A stretch of 64,000 nucleotides of DNA from a virus (IMGVR_UViG_3300006484_000005:54327-118326); one strand, 5' to 3'; positions 1-9,104 are shown, counted from the first letter of the stretch. The notes: generated by a model from the letters alone, not told the origin. Made by a program: numbers and translations.

Positions 1-449
1 AATTCCTTAAAATAAACCCCAGCATGATTTAATGCAATGTGGGTGTAACCTAACTCAACGAATTTACTATATGTAAGCATCGCATCAGATACAGTTTTTG
101 CTTGTACTACTGCCATTAGATTAGTTGTAGATGGGATTTTATCTACATAATAATCAATCCATTTTTTAGCGTTTTTAACTGTTGTTTGGGGGTCATTCCA
201 TGCATCAGGAACAATGAATATACTTGGCTTAATATCATTGATTTTCTCGAGTAAATCTTCGATTGTATGCGATACTCCTTCAAATAAACCATTGTCCATG
301 ATGATTAAATCTCCACGTTCAGATGCGCTTTTAAAGAATTGATAGTACTGTTTATTTTCTAATAAGTGAGGTAAACAATAATGATAGTCATTAAATTTTA
401 ATGACTCATCTAATAGATCTAACGGTACTTCGTGGGAAACCAATGCCAT
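1..449 (-). CDS. tRNA-guanine transglycosylase-like (possibly DpdA-type) protein, 3' part outside window
   Basis: Open frame starting with ATG at 449 and running off the window edge, so only the first 149 residues are visible. The pattern recalls the TIM barrel of the TGT family: an IIMDNGLFEG stretch where TGT has its DSGGFQ loop, a VPDAW segment, a LMAVVQAKT strand where TGT has a VQGG-like strand, and LGYTHIALNHAG. In the phage DpdA branch, such enzymes insert 7-deazaguanine bases into DNA. This assignment is by pattern only; it could be another TIM-barrel enzyme. The start lies 2 bases after the stop of the gene at 452-946, which suggests co-transcription. Confidence 0.45.
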   Translation of the reverse strand, partial: MALVSHEVPLDLLDESLKFNDYHYCLPHLLENKQYYQFFKSASERGDLIIMDNGLFEGVSHTIEDLLEKINDIKPSIFIVPDAWNDPQTTVKNAKKWIDYYVDKIPSTTNLMAVVQAKTVSDAMLTYSKFVELGYTHIALNHAGVYFKE

Positions 450-451
450 AA

Positions 452-946
452 CTATTTATTATAATTTTTTAAGTATTCATAGAATTCTGAAGTAGTGCCA
501 TCGAATTCTTCTGCTAATTCATTAATTAAATCTATACGAGACAATTTGTCAGGCCCCAAATGTCTGAAATCTCCAGCTAATTCGCCTACCAATTCTGACC
601 ATATTTTTGGTTCTTCCTTATCGAACGCATTCATTAATTTATGGTAACGATCGTATTGTTGTTTTTCAATTACTTCTCTACGATTCATCCAAGCTTCGTG
701 AGATGGATATTTCTTACGTTCGGTTTTTAATCGATCGTCTAATAACCATAACTCATAAAACGCTTGTTGCCTATAATCAGATATTTCAAAATCCCCATTT
801 TTAATGCGGGTATCTAATGGAGTGTACTTGTGCATTGGTTGACGTGATTTAAAACGCCTCCAATAATAAAATACATTAAAGTTCGCTGGTTGGAACTTCT
901 GTTCCACTATCGTTTGAATGTTGTTTGGGTATTTCCTTATTTGCAT
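452..946 (-). CDS. hypothetical protein, start uncertain
   Basis: 164-residue charged protein with no recognised domain. With the first ATG it overlaps the end of the preceding small gene by 71 bases, which is much more than elsewhere in this compact genome. An internal Met at residue 38 (start near 835) would remove the overlap and may be the true start. The C-terminal half contains many Glu, Lys and Tyr residues and is probably helical. It sits between the nucleotide-reduction genes and the TGT-like gene. Function unknown. Confidence 0.6.
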   Translation of the reverse strand: MQIRKYPNNIQTIVEQKFQPANFNVFYYWRRFKSRQPMHKYTPLDTRIKNGDFEISDYRQQAFYELWLLDDRLKTERKKYPSHEAWMNRREVIEKQQYDRYHKLMNAFDKEEPKIWSELVGELAGDFRHLGPDKLSRIDLINELAEEFDGTTSEFYEYLKNYNK

Positions 947-1082
947 GTTCTAATGTTTTTAAAACCCTAGCAGCAAGATCATGTAATAATGCTGCTTTTT
1001 CTTCTATTGGAAGTTGATCCATATATTCTTGGCTAACTTCATTTTCGATTTTTTTTAAATCGTTTAATAAATTATCTAACAT
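876..1082 (-). CDS. small hypothetical protein downstream of NrdA
   Basis: 68-residue protein, strongly helical and acidic in its first 50 residues (MLDNLLNDLKKIENEVSQEY), with a polar tail. It starts 20 bases after the nrdA stop with an A/T-rich leader, so it is probably in the nrd operon. No family recognised. Confidence 0.55.
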   Translation of the reverse strand: MLDNLLNDLKKIENEVSQEYMDQLPIEEKAALLHDLAARVLKTLEHANKEIPKQHSNDSGTEVPTSEL

Positions 1083-1102
1083 AGTAAATTTAATTAAGAA
1101 AA

Positions 1103-2827
1103 TTATCCTTCACAAGCTACACAAGCAGCCGTTCTATCTAAATTATCACCTCGTAATACAGATTCTGTACGTAAGTAATATAATGTTTTAATACCAGCTT
1201 TATGTGCTTCTTTATGTACTTCTGACATCCAACGAGGTGTATCGTTTGGATCAAAACATAAATTTAATGATACGGTTTGATCAACATATTGTTGACGAAT
1301 ACCAGCTTGACGTACAATTTCTAATTGATTAATTTCTTTAAATGTACGGAATACTTCTTTTTCTTCATCTGATAGAATGTGTTCTTGTATTCCATAAACT
1401 GAACCTTGATCTTTAGCGATTTGATCCCATACTGAAGTAATATTAAATCCTTTAGATTCAAGTAATGCTTCTAATACCGGATTCTTTTTAATGAATACGC
1501 CTTTAGCTGTCTTTAAATTATAGATATTAGCGGGTAATGGCTCAATTGATGGAGAAACACCACCTGAAATGTGTGCATTCGATACTGTAGGAGCAATTGC
1601 CATTCTATGTGAATGTCTTACGCCTGTACCTTTACACCATTCTGGCTCGCCATATTCTACAGCCATATCTTTAGATGCTTTTAATGATTCGGCATCAATA
1701 AATGAGAATATTTCACGTGTATAAGCATTTGCTTGGATTCCAACAAATGGAACACCTTTTGCTTGTAGGAATGTGTGCCATCCTAAAGCACCAATACCAA
1801 TTGCTCTACCTTTTTGTGCTGAACGTACTGTGTTTTCCATAAAGCGGATATTTTTAGCACGATCAATAAATTCTTGTAGTACACCTTCTAAGAACCAAGT
1901 CATTAATTCAGGAACTGACATGCCGTTCTCAAAACGATAATCTTTCCACTCATCATAACGAGCTAAATTCAATGATGATAAACAACAGATGAATGAATGT
2001 AATGGATCTGTATATAATACGATTTCAGAACAGATATTAGTCATTGTAACTTCTAAGTTCAATTTCTTATATCCTTCAGGATTGGCCTTATTTACATTAT
2101 CTTTAAACATAATATATGGCTCGCCTGTCTCTAAACGTGTACGTAAAATTTCACCCCAAATCTTTAATGAATGGGGATCGCGATCTTCTACCTTTTGCAT
2201 AAATACATCATCAACAACTACGCAGTGATGGGTATTTAAACACTGACGATTAACATCACCTTTTGGACGTCTCATCATTAAAAATTCTTCAATGTCTGGA
2301 TGATTAATATCCAAATTAAATGAAGCGGCCCCACGACGAACTGATCCTTGATTTGTAGCAAGTATCGTTGAATCATAAATTTTAGCCCAAGGAATAATAC
2401 CTTCACTTACACCATTACCTGTAATTCTAGCACCACGTCCACGAATACGAGATAGCGACATACCAACACCACCACCTTGAGATGACAATCTCATTAGTTC
2501 GGAATTGGCTGATGCAATTCCTTCTACAGAATCATCAACATCAATTCCATAACATGAGATAGGCAATCCACGTTCAGTACCCATATTTGAAAGTACTGGT
2601 GATGCTAAACATAACCAATTCTTCACCATTGCTTCATAGAAGAATGGTTGAAGATCTTTACGACGTAACCTACGAGCAGCAGATTTAGACACACGTTTAA
2701 AACCATCGAATACGCTTTCATCTGATAGTAAGTATCCCTTAGAGATCATACTTAATGCAATATCATCCATCCATTCGGGATAATCCTTTCCTACAACCCA
2801 TTTGCGGGTATCTACTGTTATGCTCAT
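1103..2827 (-). CDS. nrdA: class I ribonucleotide reductase, large (alpha) subunit
   Basis: Reduces ribonucleotides to deoxyribonucleotides for phage DNA synthesis together with the beta subunit encoded just upstream. Visible catalytic features: Cys92 in an ISCYG context, the N264-I-C266-S-E268 active-site motif, the Cys281/Cys282 strand, the paired Tyr550-Tyr551 radical-transfer residues, and a C-terminal Cys569-x2-Cys572 redox pair (CVACEG end). At 574 residues it is much shorter than T4 or E. coli NrdA (about 750) because it begins straight at the catalytic region and lacks the N-terminal ATP cone, so dATP overall-activity inhibition through that cone is not expected. Order trx-nrdB-nrdA with 16-base spacing supports one operon. 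Confidence 0.95.
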   Translation of the reverse strand: MSITVDTRKWVVGKDYPEWMDDIALSMISKGYLLSDESVFDGFKRVSKSAARRLRRKDLQPFFYEAMVKNWLCLASPVLSNMGTERGLPISCYGIDVDDSVEGIASANSELMRLSSQGGGVGMSLSRIRGRGARITGNGVSEGIIPWAKIYDSTILATNQGSVRRGAASFNLDINHPDIEEFLMMRRPKGDVNRQCLNTHHCVVVDDVFMQKVEDRDPHSLKIWGEILRTRLETGEPYIMFKDNVNKANPEGYKKLNLEVTMTNICSEIVLYTDPLHSFICCLSSLNLARYDEWKDYRFENGMSVPELMTWFLEGVLQEFIDRAKNIRFMENTVRSAQKGRAIGIGALGWHTFLQAKGVPFVGIQANAYTREIFSFIDAESLKASKDMAVEYGEPEWCKGTGVRHSHRMAIAPTVSNAHISGGVSPSIEPLPANIYNLKTAKGVFIKKNPVLEALLESKGFNITSVWDQIAKDQGSVYGIQEHILSDEEKEVFRTFKEINQLEIVRQAGIRQQYVDQTVSLNLCFDPNDTPRWMSEVHKEAHKAGIKTLYYLRTESVLRGDNLDRTAACVACEG

Positions 2828-2843
2828 TTTTTATTATTTTATA

Positions 2844-3791
2844 TTATAAATCTGACCAATCCGCTACCGACTTCGAATAAGACGAAGGTCGTTGCGCAAA
2901 GAAATCTTGTTGTTCTACTCCTGATGTGATTTGACCAAACCAAGCGATCTCGTCTAATAGTCGTTCATTCACATCATATAATGGTTTATAACCTAATTCA
3001 ATCATTTTTTCATTGGCTCTAGCGCGAATGAAATTCTTTAATTGCTCCTTAGTTAAATTTTCTAAGTCGCCCATTTCAAATACTTTATTAATAAATGCAA
3101 ATTCTAATTCTACTGAAATAGCACATGCTGTTTTGATACGTTCCTGTAAATCGATTGTATTTAATTCAGGACGTTCTTTTAACAATTGAGTAAATAACCA
3201 ACATCCAGCTTTTGAATGCAATGATTCATCTCTAACACTCCATGCAACGATTTGTCCCATACCTTTCATTAGATTTCTCATTTGAAATGACATTAGGATA
3301 GCAAACGATGAAAATAAATTAACACCTTCGGTAAATGCTGAGAATATAGCTAATGATTGTGCTATTTCATCCATTGTACCTGATTTTACTTGTTGTAGTC
3401 GCTCAATTTTATTACGAGCTTCTTCATCATCCATAAATGCAGCAAAATCATCTAAACCTAATGATTCATTTAATAATGAATATGCTTCAGCATGAATTGA
3501 TTCAAATGAACCAAACGTAACAGCCATTGATTGTATTTCTGGTTTTGGAAACCAATGCGAAACATTAGATGACCAATAATCCTCAACGTGTGTTTCAGTC
3601 TGAGCGAATGATTTTAATATTTGTCCGATTAGATTTTTTTCTGATTCGGTTAATTTTAATTTAAAGTCATTAACGTCAGCCGCTAATGTAACTTCTTCGG
3701 GTAACCAATGCACACGTTGCTGTTGTTTTAAAAATTCATGTGCTTGGTCGTATTCAAACGGCTTGTAAAATAAGCGCTTATCTGTGATCAT
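2844..3791 (-). CDS. nrdB: class I ribonucleotide reductase, small (beta) subunit
   Basis: Diiron radical-generating partner of NrdA. Metal ligands are recognisable: Glu66 at the position of E. coli Asp84, Glu97 and His100 in ESIH, Glu155, and Glu189/His192 in RDESLH. Tyr104 lies four residues after His100, exactly where the radical tyrosine is expected. Length (315 residues) is slightly short for the family. It starts 1 base after the end of the thioredoxin gene, so translation is probably coupled. Confidence 0.95.
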   Translation of the reverse strand: MITDKRLFYKPFEYDQAHEFLKQQQRVHWLPEEVTLAADVNDFKLKLTESEKNLIGQILKSFAQTETHVEDYWSSNVSHWFPKPEIQSMAVTFGSFESIHAEAYSLLNESLGLDDFAAFMDDEEARNKIERLQQVKSGTMDEIAQSLAIFSAFTEGVNLFSSFAILMSFQMRNLMKGMGQIVAWSVRDESLHSKAGCWLFTQLLKERPELNTIDLQERIKTACAISVELEFAFINKVFEMGDLENLTKEQLKNFIRARANEKMIELGYKPLYDVNERLLDEIAWFGQITSGVEQQDFFAQRPSSYSKSVADWSDL

Positions 3792-3792
3792 A

Positions 3793-4053
3793 TTATTTAA
3801 ACGAGTTAATAGTTGAGGTTAATGCTGCTTGTGTAGTTCCGCCTACAATACGTTTTACTTCCTGTCCATTTTTTTCAATAACGATAGTAGGAACACCTCG
3901 TACTTTGTATTGTATAGCTAATGCAGAATCTGCGTCAACATCAACATCTTGGAATGAAACTCCATCGACTGTTGATTTAACTTGTTCAAATATTGGTGCC
4001 AGCACTTTACATGGTCCACACCATGATGCTGAAAATTTGGTAACTTTTATCAT
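3793..4053 (-). CDS. thioredoxin
   Basis: 86-residue thioredoxin fold with the classic WCGPC active site (residues 11-15) and the cis-proline loop GVPT (Pro55). It probably re-reduces the C-terminal cysteines of the phage ribonucleotide reductase, whose subunits follow immediately downstream. It lacks a signal peptide, so is cytoplasmic. First gene of the trx-nrdB-nrdA unit, with a variant late-type promoter motif 30 bases upstream. Confidence 0.93.
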   Translation of the reverse strand: MIKVTKFSASWCGPCKVLAPIFEQVKSTVDGVSFQDVDVDADSALAIQYKVRGVPTIVIEKNGQEVKRIVGGTTQAALTSTINSFK

Positions 4054-4083
4054 AAATTTTATTTTAATTTTTTAAGGTGCAGA

Positions 4084-4092
4084 TATAAATAC
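4084..4092 (-). promoter_or_regulatory. late-promoter-like motif, variant (GTATTTATA)
   Basis: Coding-strand GTATTTATA, one base off the ATATTTATA consensus found in most other gene gaps here. It lies 30 bases before the thioredoxin start in a 57-base gap after the helicase gene. Could be a weaker late or a middle promoter. Confidence 0.45.
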
Positions 4093-4110
4093 AATATATA
4101 CTAACGATAA

Positions 4111-5499
4111 TTAAGAAGGAGTCGCAAGTTCAAAAAACTTCTTTCGTAGATAATCTTTATCATCGTGGTCGAAGTCTTGTTTAGTTCTTTGTGGAGATTG
4201 TTGTGGAGAATCCGACTCTTCATCTTCAACATATTCTCCAGTAATACGAGTTATACCTGTAGATCCTTCAAAATCACAATTAAAAGTAATACCATCTGTA
4301 CCATAACGATTTTTAATAATATGCCAACGAGAAGTATTATCTACTTTATCTTTTCGTAAACGTGATGTTGAAATAATAATATCACCAATCATGATTTTGT
4401 CATACGATCCAGCAGCTTTGTCACCTTCTACTACTTTATCAGCAGCACCTGAGCGATTTACTTGTGATGGTGATACAATTGGTATACCTAATTCCTTAGC
4501 TAATCCTTTAGCATCTGTATAGATATCATCTAAATCATCTTTACGTTCATTTCTGGCGCGTTGACGATTCTTTAATAAATCTAAATAATCAATAAAGATA
4601 ACATCTGGTTTGAAATTATGTTGGTTCCATAATTGATCTAAATGTCGTTCAATATCATCTAATGATGCACGTTTTGGTGGGTATTCTTTAATAATTAATT
4701 TACCTGCTAATCCTTTAGTAGCATCTTCAATTTTAACTCGATGTAATGGTAATTGATCAACTGGAATTCCTAATAGATTAGCATCAAAACGTTGTCCGAC
4801 ATATCCTTCACCTAATTCTAATGTGTAGTATACTACTTTACCACCTAATTTAGCAGCTTCTAATGCCATCGAAATGGCAGCCCATGATTTACCAGAACCG
4901 GGCCCACCAAAGAATATAATTAAATCGCCTTTACCATATCCACCTTGCGTAATTGAATTAATCTGCGGCCAAGGAGTAGGAATAACACGTCTATCGTCTG
5001 GTCTATAACGTGCTTCAACATCTAATTCATAATCGTGTCCTGTATTTTTTTCTTGTGATGTAACGATTGCTTTAGAAATTAATGAGCGTATCGATTCATA
5101 ATCACCATCATTTAGTAAATCAACAGATGTCATAATTGCTTTCTTCATCTGTTGGTTTTGGCAGAATTTTAGGAATTCCTGCTCGATATATTCTTTATCA
5201 TGTGATTGATCCGCCATTTTATAGGCTTCCTTTAATTCCTCAATAACAGCAATCTTTAATACATCATTATCTTCTTTTTTTACTTCAATCTGAAGTGCCT
5301 CCATCGTAGGAGTAGTATGGAATTCGTCGAAGTATTTATTTAATTTAGTTACAATCCACTTTCTGGCTGTATTTTCAAAATACTCATCTGTAACTGAATC
5401 TGATACATCTACTAGAAATTTTCTATCCGTTAGAAGCAAACCTAATACTTTGGTTTGAAACGAATTCCCGTACTTATCTAAACTATCTAGTGCTGTCAT
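4111..5499 (-). CDS. 41: replicative DNA helicase, DnaB/T4 gp41 type
   Basis: RecA-fold hexameric helicase that would unwind DNA ahead of the replication fork. N-terminal helical domain (about 1-150), then a C-terminal ATPase with Walker A GGPGSGKS (198-205), a Walker B strand VIFIDYLDLL and a conserved SQVNRSG segment. The protein ends with a polar acidic tail. Length (462) fits the gp41 family (475 in T4). It follows the 5'-3' exonuclease gene by 22 bases and precedes trx-nrdBA, so replication and precursor supply are clustered. Confidence 0.9.
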   Translation of the reverse strand: MTALDSLDKYGNSFQTKVLGLLLTDRKFLVDVSDSVTDEYFENTARKWIVTKLNKYFDEFHTTPTMEALQIEVKKEDNDVLKIAVIEELKEAYKMADQSHDKEYIEQEFLKFCQNQQMKKAIMTSVDLLNDGDYESIRSLISKAIVTSQEKNTGHDYELDVEARYRPDDRRVIPTPWPQINSITQGGYGKGDLIIFFGGPGSGKSWAAISMALEAAKLGGKVVYYTLELGEGYVGQRFDANLLGIPVDQLPLHRVKIEDATKGLAGKLIIKEYPPKRASLDDIERHLDQLWNQHNFKPDVIFIDYLDLLKNRQRARNERKDDLDDIYTDAKGLAKELGIPIVSPSQVNRSGAADKVVEGDKAAGSYDKIMIGDIIISTSRLRKDKVDNTSRWHIIKNRYGTDGITFNCDFEGSTGITRITGEYVEDEESDSPQQSPQRTKQDFDHDDKDYLRKKFFELATPS

Positions 5500-5521
5500 T
5501 TATAACCTTTATTTATAACTT

Positions 5522-6553
5522 TTATTGCTTCCAATCTAACGAAGAAAAATTCTCTATCAACCATCCTTGCCAATTTACACGCTCATTTAATTGGTCATCC
5601 TCCGTCATTTCAACGAAATTACCTATGTTTAGTGATGGTGGTGCATTTTCAACTGCATCATCAACGATGCGCTTATCCTCGTCATCTATATTCGGATCTT
5701 TTAATGACATTAATTGATAATTAATACCTAATTGGCGTTCAAATTGAATGATTTTAGTATATAATTGATTTTTATCTTCATTTTCTTTTGCTTTATGTAA
5801 CATGTATTCTAAATCAATAGGAATAGAATCCATCAATTCAGGATATAACTTAAATACTTTTTTAGGACCTAATCCTTGTATTCCAGGAACGTTATCGCCA
5901 GAATCCCCTAATAACATTTTGTAATTAATAAAGTTATTTGGATGTACAAAATATTCTTCTAACACATCATCAGCTCGGTATGTTTTTTTCTTAGTAGGTG
6001 AATATATTTCTGTTTTATCTGATACTAATTGTAGGAAATCCTTATCAGCAGACATAATCGTTACTTTATCTGTTTCTGGATCTGCTTCAAATTTTTTAAC
6101 TAAATAACCCATCACATCATCGGCTTCGATTTTTGGGATGCAAATCATCGATACTGGTAATTGAGTACAGTATTCAATTAATCGCCCCATTTGATTAGCC
6201 ATTGATTCGCTTTCTTCCTTTTTATCGCCAAATACTTTCCAATTAGTTACTTTAATATTAGTACGATTAGCTTTATAATCAGAATATAGATACTTTTTAT
6301 TAGTAGAATTACCTTGTCCATCAAATACTAAAATAACCCTAGTCGGTTGGTATAGCTTAATAGCATAACCAACCGATTTAAGGAAGCCAACAAGACCACC
6401 TACATGGTGGCCGTTGGGGTTTAAGTGCTGAATAATAGCAAATGAGCGGAGAAATGTATTCATTGAATCTACAACAAGTACTCTAGCATTCTTTGAATTA
6501 TTTTTATCTGCGCTTAATTCAGAAAATAATTTATTTAGGAATTCTTTATCCAT
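5522..6553 (-). CDS. rnh: 5'-3' exonuclease / RNase H (FEN-1-like, T4 rnh type)
   Basis: Probable primer-removing flap nuclease. The N-terminal PIN-like domain has the VVDSMN strand, a VFDG strand, the EADDVMG motif and MSADKDF acidic cluster; the helix-hairpin-helix region LGDSGDNVPGIQGLGPKK follows. These metal-binding acids match the T4 RNase H/FEN family, as does the length (343; T4 305). Its ATG overlaps the stop of the 42-residue gene upstream (ATGGATAA), a sign of translational coupling. Confidence 0.9.
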   Translation of the reverse strand: MDKEFLNKLFSELSADKNNSKNARVLVVDSMNTFLRSFAIIQHLNPNGHHVGGLVGFLKSVGYAIKLYQPTRVILVFDGQGNSTNKKYLYSDYKANRTNIKVTNWKVFGDKKEESESMANQMGRLIEYCTQLPVSMICIPKIEADDVMGYLVKKFEADPETDKVTIMSADKDFLQLVSDKTEIYSPTKKKTYRADDVLEEYFVHPNNFINYKMLLGDSGDNVPGIQGLGPKKVFKLYPELMDSIPIDLEYMLHKAKENEDKNQLYTKIIQFERQLGINYQLMSLKDPNIDDEDKRIVDDAVENAPPSLNIGNFVEMTEDDQLNERVNWQGWLIENFSSLDWKQ

Positions 6554-6674
6554 TGTCTTGTTGTTCTATTATTGACATAATTTCTCTAGTTAAAGAACCT
6601 GCGGTTTTAGTGCCATCAAGACTCCAACGTATAATAGCAGCTTCTATAACACTATATAATTCATCTTTATTCAT
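6546..6674 (-). CDS. 42-residue microprotein between uvsX and the exonuclease gene
   Basis: Complete small frame, beginning MNKDELYSVIEAAIIRWSLD and ending IIEQQDNG. Its ATG lies inside the last codons of uvsX and its stop overlaps the ATG of the exonuclease gene, so it exactly bridges an otherwise empty 113-base gap. That fit and its amphipathic helical composition support a real gene. Function unknown; its place suggests a replication or recombination accessory peptide. Confidence 0.7.
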   Translation of the reverse strand: MNKDELYSVIEAAIIRWSLDGTKTAGSLTREIMSIIEQQDNG

Positions 6675-7773
6675 TATCTAGTTCATCATCAATAGCAATT
6701 GTTGGGGCAATATTTTTACCTTCGTCCCACTCACTACTATCTTCAGTAATTTGTAGATCATCTACATCTGTTAGTCCATTAAACCACTCACGTGCGTGTT
6801 CTTTCTTATATTTAGCAATTGCATTTGGTGTATCGCTAATAAAACCATGCGGAGTAACAATAATAGTAGATGCAGTTGCTACACCACAATCAGCGTGGAT
6901 CTTATCAATCGCTATTTTAGTACGTTTAGCAAATTCTACTGATTTACCATCTTTAACTGCTTTGATCTTAGACGTACCTGAATTAGTTACATTTCCATAA
7001 GTAATAACAACTGCCGCATCCCAATACATTGTATCTCCACCTTTATTAGTACGTTTAGGTTGTGCCATTGGCATCATAGCCGGCTGAACACCCGTTTTAT
7101 TAATAACGAAGAATGTATTCGTGTATGGATATTTTTCCTTACGTGATAATGGAAATTGCTGATTGATAAAGTTACCAAATTGAGTAGCCATCGCACCTGC
7201 ATTCCACATTGGATTGTTTTTGCCTTGATCTACACTCATTTGACATGGCAGTGACCCAACTGAATCCCATAGAAATAATAAATCATATGGTAAACGTCCT
7301 TTGGCTTGCTCATTCATGATATCTGAAATGAATGCTGCTACATCTTCAATATGATCAATTGATGATCTATCAATGTAAAGGAAAAATCCATCATAATTAA
7401 TTATTTCACCTGTTTCTTCGTCTGGAATTGCGGTTAATTCCAATCCCATTTTCTGAGCATGAGCAAAATCCCACTTCATTTCCGAAATAATGAATACAGG
7501 TAATATACCCATTTTCTGAGCTGTAACAGCAGTTTCAATAAGTAATGTTGTTTTACCTGTATCAGAACCTCCACGCGCAATCGTAATTTGTCCCATTGGT
7601 ACACCAGGAATGGAAAGTGCTTCCTTAACTGCTGGAGTGAATGGGATCCATTTTTGTTCTTTAAATTTAGTAGTCTGATCTAAGTATTTAGATTTCTTAA
7701 ATGCAGATAAATTAAATTTAGACTTGTCACCCAAAATATGGGTGACAGTCTCTGATGGTGATTTTTTAGCCAT
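6667..7773 (-). CDS. uvsX: UvsX/RecA-like recombinase
   Basis: Strand-exchange ATPase for recombination-dependent replication. Walker A is GGSDTGKTT (68-76); a Walker B strand reads DLLFLWDSVGS; the segment FFVINKTGVQP and the KGGDTMYWDAA region match the RecA/UvsX core. An acidic C-terminal tail (IAIDDELDNE) is typical of UvsX. Length 368 versus 391 in T4. Its ATG shares one base with the gp32 stop (TAATG), so the two are translationally coupled, consistent with their joint work on single-stranded DNA. Confidence 0.92.
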   Translation of the reverse strand: MAKKSPSETVTHILGDKSKFNLSAFKKSKYLDQTTKFKEQKWIPFTPAVKEALSIPGVPMGQITIARGGSDTGKTTLLIETAVTAQKMGILPVFIISEMKWDFAHAQKMGLELTAIPDEETGEIINYDGFFLYIDRSSIDHIEDVAAFISDIMNEQAKGRLPYDLLFLWDSVGSLPCQMSVDQGKNNPMWNAGAMATQFGNFINQQFPLSRKEKYPYTNTFFVINKTGVQPAMMPMAQPKRTNKGGDTMYWDAAVVITYGNVTNSGTSKIKAVKDGKSVEFAKRTKIAIDKIHADCGVATASTIIVTPHGFISDTPNAIAKYKKEHAREWFNGLTDVDDLQITEDSSEWDEGKNIAPTIAIDDELDNE

Positions 7774-8618
7774 TATTGAAATAATTCGTCGAATTTATCT
7801 GATGAGCTTGTGTTTAAAGAGAACGCTGCTTTTTCTTGCTCTGTTACTTGATTATCATTTACCCAATCTGACTGAACAGCTGATGGAGTTGTAGGGATTG
7901 CTGTTGGAGCAGGAGTAGCTACTGATTGTTCTTCTTCAGCTTCTGGATTTAGCCACTTAGCTAATAATTCCTTAATATCATTGTATTCGCGTTTGCGATT
8001 AATCGTCATAATATCAGGTTGCTCTTCTAGCCACTTATTAATCTGATTAATATCTTCAGAAATTGGTGACGCTTTTGGACGAGGGCGTAATGTACAGCTA
8101 ACTACTTTACGACCAGCAACTTCTGCGGCCACTGCATCGATTTTAAAATCAAATCCTTCTTGGATATCAGTAAAATCACCGTAATCTTCATCCGCAGCAA
8201 ATCCTAGTAATGATTTGTATACTTCCTTACCGAATTCCCATAAACGAACTCCTAAATGCTCTTCGCCACGAACAACAACAGGAACAAATACACGCATTTT
8301 TGGATCTAACTTCTTAGCTAATGCCCAGTTATCGCGATCTTTTGATTGACGTAATTTTGCTGCAAATTCCATGATTGGATCTGCTTCTCCAAAGTTGTTT
8401 AGAGCTAATACCGGACCTTTAGCGAACCCATAGTGGAAATATACTTCCTTAAATGGATTTTGCTTATTTGATTTTGCGGGTACGATGCGAATCGTATAAT
8501 TGCCTACCTGAGGCTTCCAGAACACTTTCGTGTAGTCGATTTTTTCGTAAGTCTTACCACCACTGTTTTTGGGTGCGTTAAGATTACCTAATTTTTGCTT
8601 TAACAAAGCTAAATCCAT
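7773..8618 (-). CDS. 32: single-stranded DNA-binding protein, T4 gp32 type
   Basis: Coats ssDNA during replication and recombination. The N-terminal basic segment, the FWKPQVGNYTIRIVPAK strand and the FKEVYFHYGF motif are typical of gp32 in marine and flavobacterial T4-like phages. The C-terminal region is Pro/Thr/Ala-rich and ends in an acidic tail, where gp32 binds partner proteins. I see no complete zinc-binding cysteine set, unlike T4. Located directly before uvsX. Confidence 0.9.
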   Translation of the reverse strand: MDLALLKQKLGNLNAPKNSGGKTYEKIDYTKVFWKPQVGNYTIRIVPAKSNKQNPFKEVYFHYGFAKGPVLALNNFGEADPIMEFAAKLRQSKDRDNWALAKKLDPKMRVFVPVVVRGEEHLGVRLWEFGKEVYKSLLGFAADEDYGDFTDIQEGFDFKIDAVAAEVAGRKVVSCTLRPRPKASPISEDINQINKWLEEQPDIMTINRKREYNDIKELLAKWLNPEAEEEQSVATPAPTAIPTTPSAVQSDWVNDNQVTEQEKAAFSLNTSSSDKFDELFQ

Positions 8619-8667
8619 AATATAACTATTTAAGTTTTAAAAATTGTACTCAGTAAATGTAATTGAG

Positions 8668-8702
8668 AAATCCTACAGATTAATTATTCTGTGGATTTTT
8701 GT
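8668..8702 (-). terminator. bulged hairpin after the gene at 8673-9065
   Basis: On the coding strand, AAATCCACAGA pairs with TCTGTAGGATTT around an 8-base loop, giving 11 pairs and one bulged A. It overlaps the last codons of the upstream gene. There is no clear T-run behind it, so it may be an attenuator or processing site upstream of gp32 rather than a strong terminator. Confidence 0.4.
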
Positions 8703-9065
8703 TTGAATGATATTTAAATCATTACTTTGAATTAATAAGATTGAATTTTTATAATCCAACCAGGTAATACGGAAATTAGTATCTAATATACCGTTGTTTA
8801 AAGACTTTATTAATGCATTCAATGCATTTATTGTATATAACGTATTTGACTCTTTTTTACGATGTAGCAATATTGTGTTAGGTAACACTGATTGTTGCTC
8901 CATATTAAATGTATCTATATTATAAGTACAGACATATTCTTCAGTCGACAGCGATTCTAATACAAATATTTTAGAATATAAAATAGTATATTTAGTCGTT
9001 AAAGTATTTAGAGTATTGTCTAATTCTTCAGGAGCCGTGAATGTGCAGAATAGCTTATTAGCCAT
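8673..9065 (-). CDS. hypothetical protein, start reassigned
   Basis: The longest frame begins at 9107, but that ATG forms the last three bases of a late-promoter-like ATATTTATG, which would leave no leader. The next Met (start 9065, MANKLFCTFTAPEEL) gives a 39-base spacing like other genes here, so I chose it: 130 residues. Contains an LPNTILLHRKKES segment and alternating helices and strands. I believe similar proteins occur in other Bacteroidota phages but no function is known to me. Confidence 0.6.
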   Translation of the reverse strand: MANKLFCTFTAPEELDNTLNTLTTKYTILYSKIFVLESLSTEEYVCTYNIDTFNMEQQSVLPNTILLHRKKESNTLYTINALNALIKSLNNGILDTNFRITWLDYKNSILLIQSNDLNIIQTKIHRIINL

Positions 9066-9104
9066 TAAAAATGTATTATTAAATAAATCGTAACTTAAGT
9101 CCAA

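Noticed and set aside
835-860. GGAGG-like string before Met38 of the gene at 452-946
   Set aside because: Too far from the ATG and Shine-Dalgarno sequences are not generally used in this genome; not taken as proof of that start.
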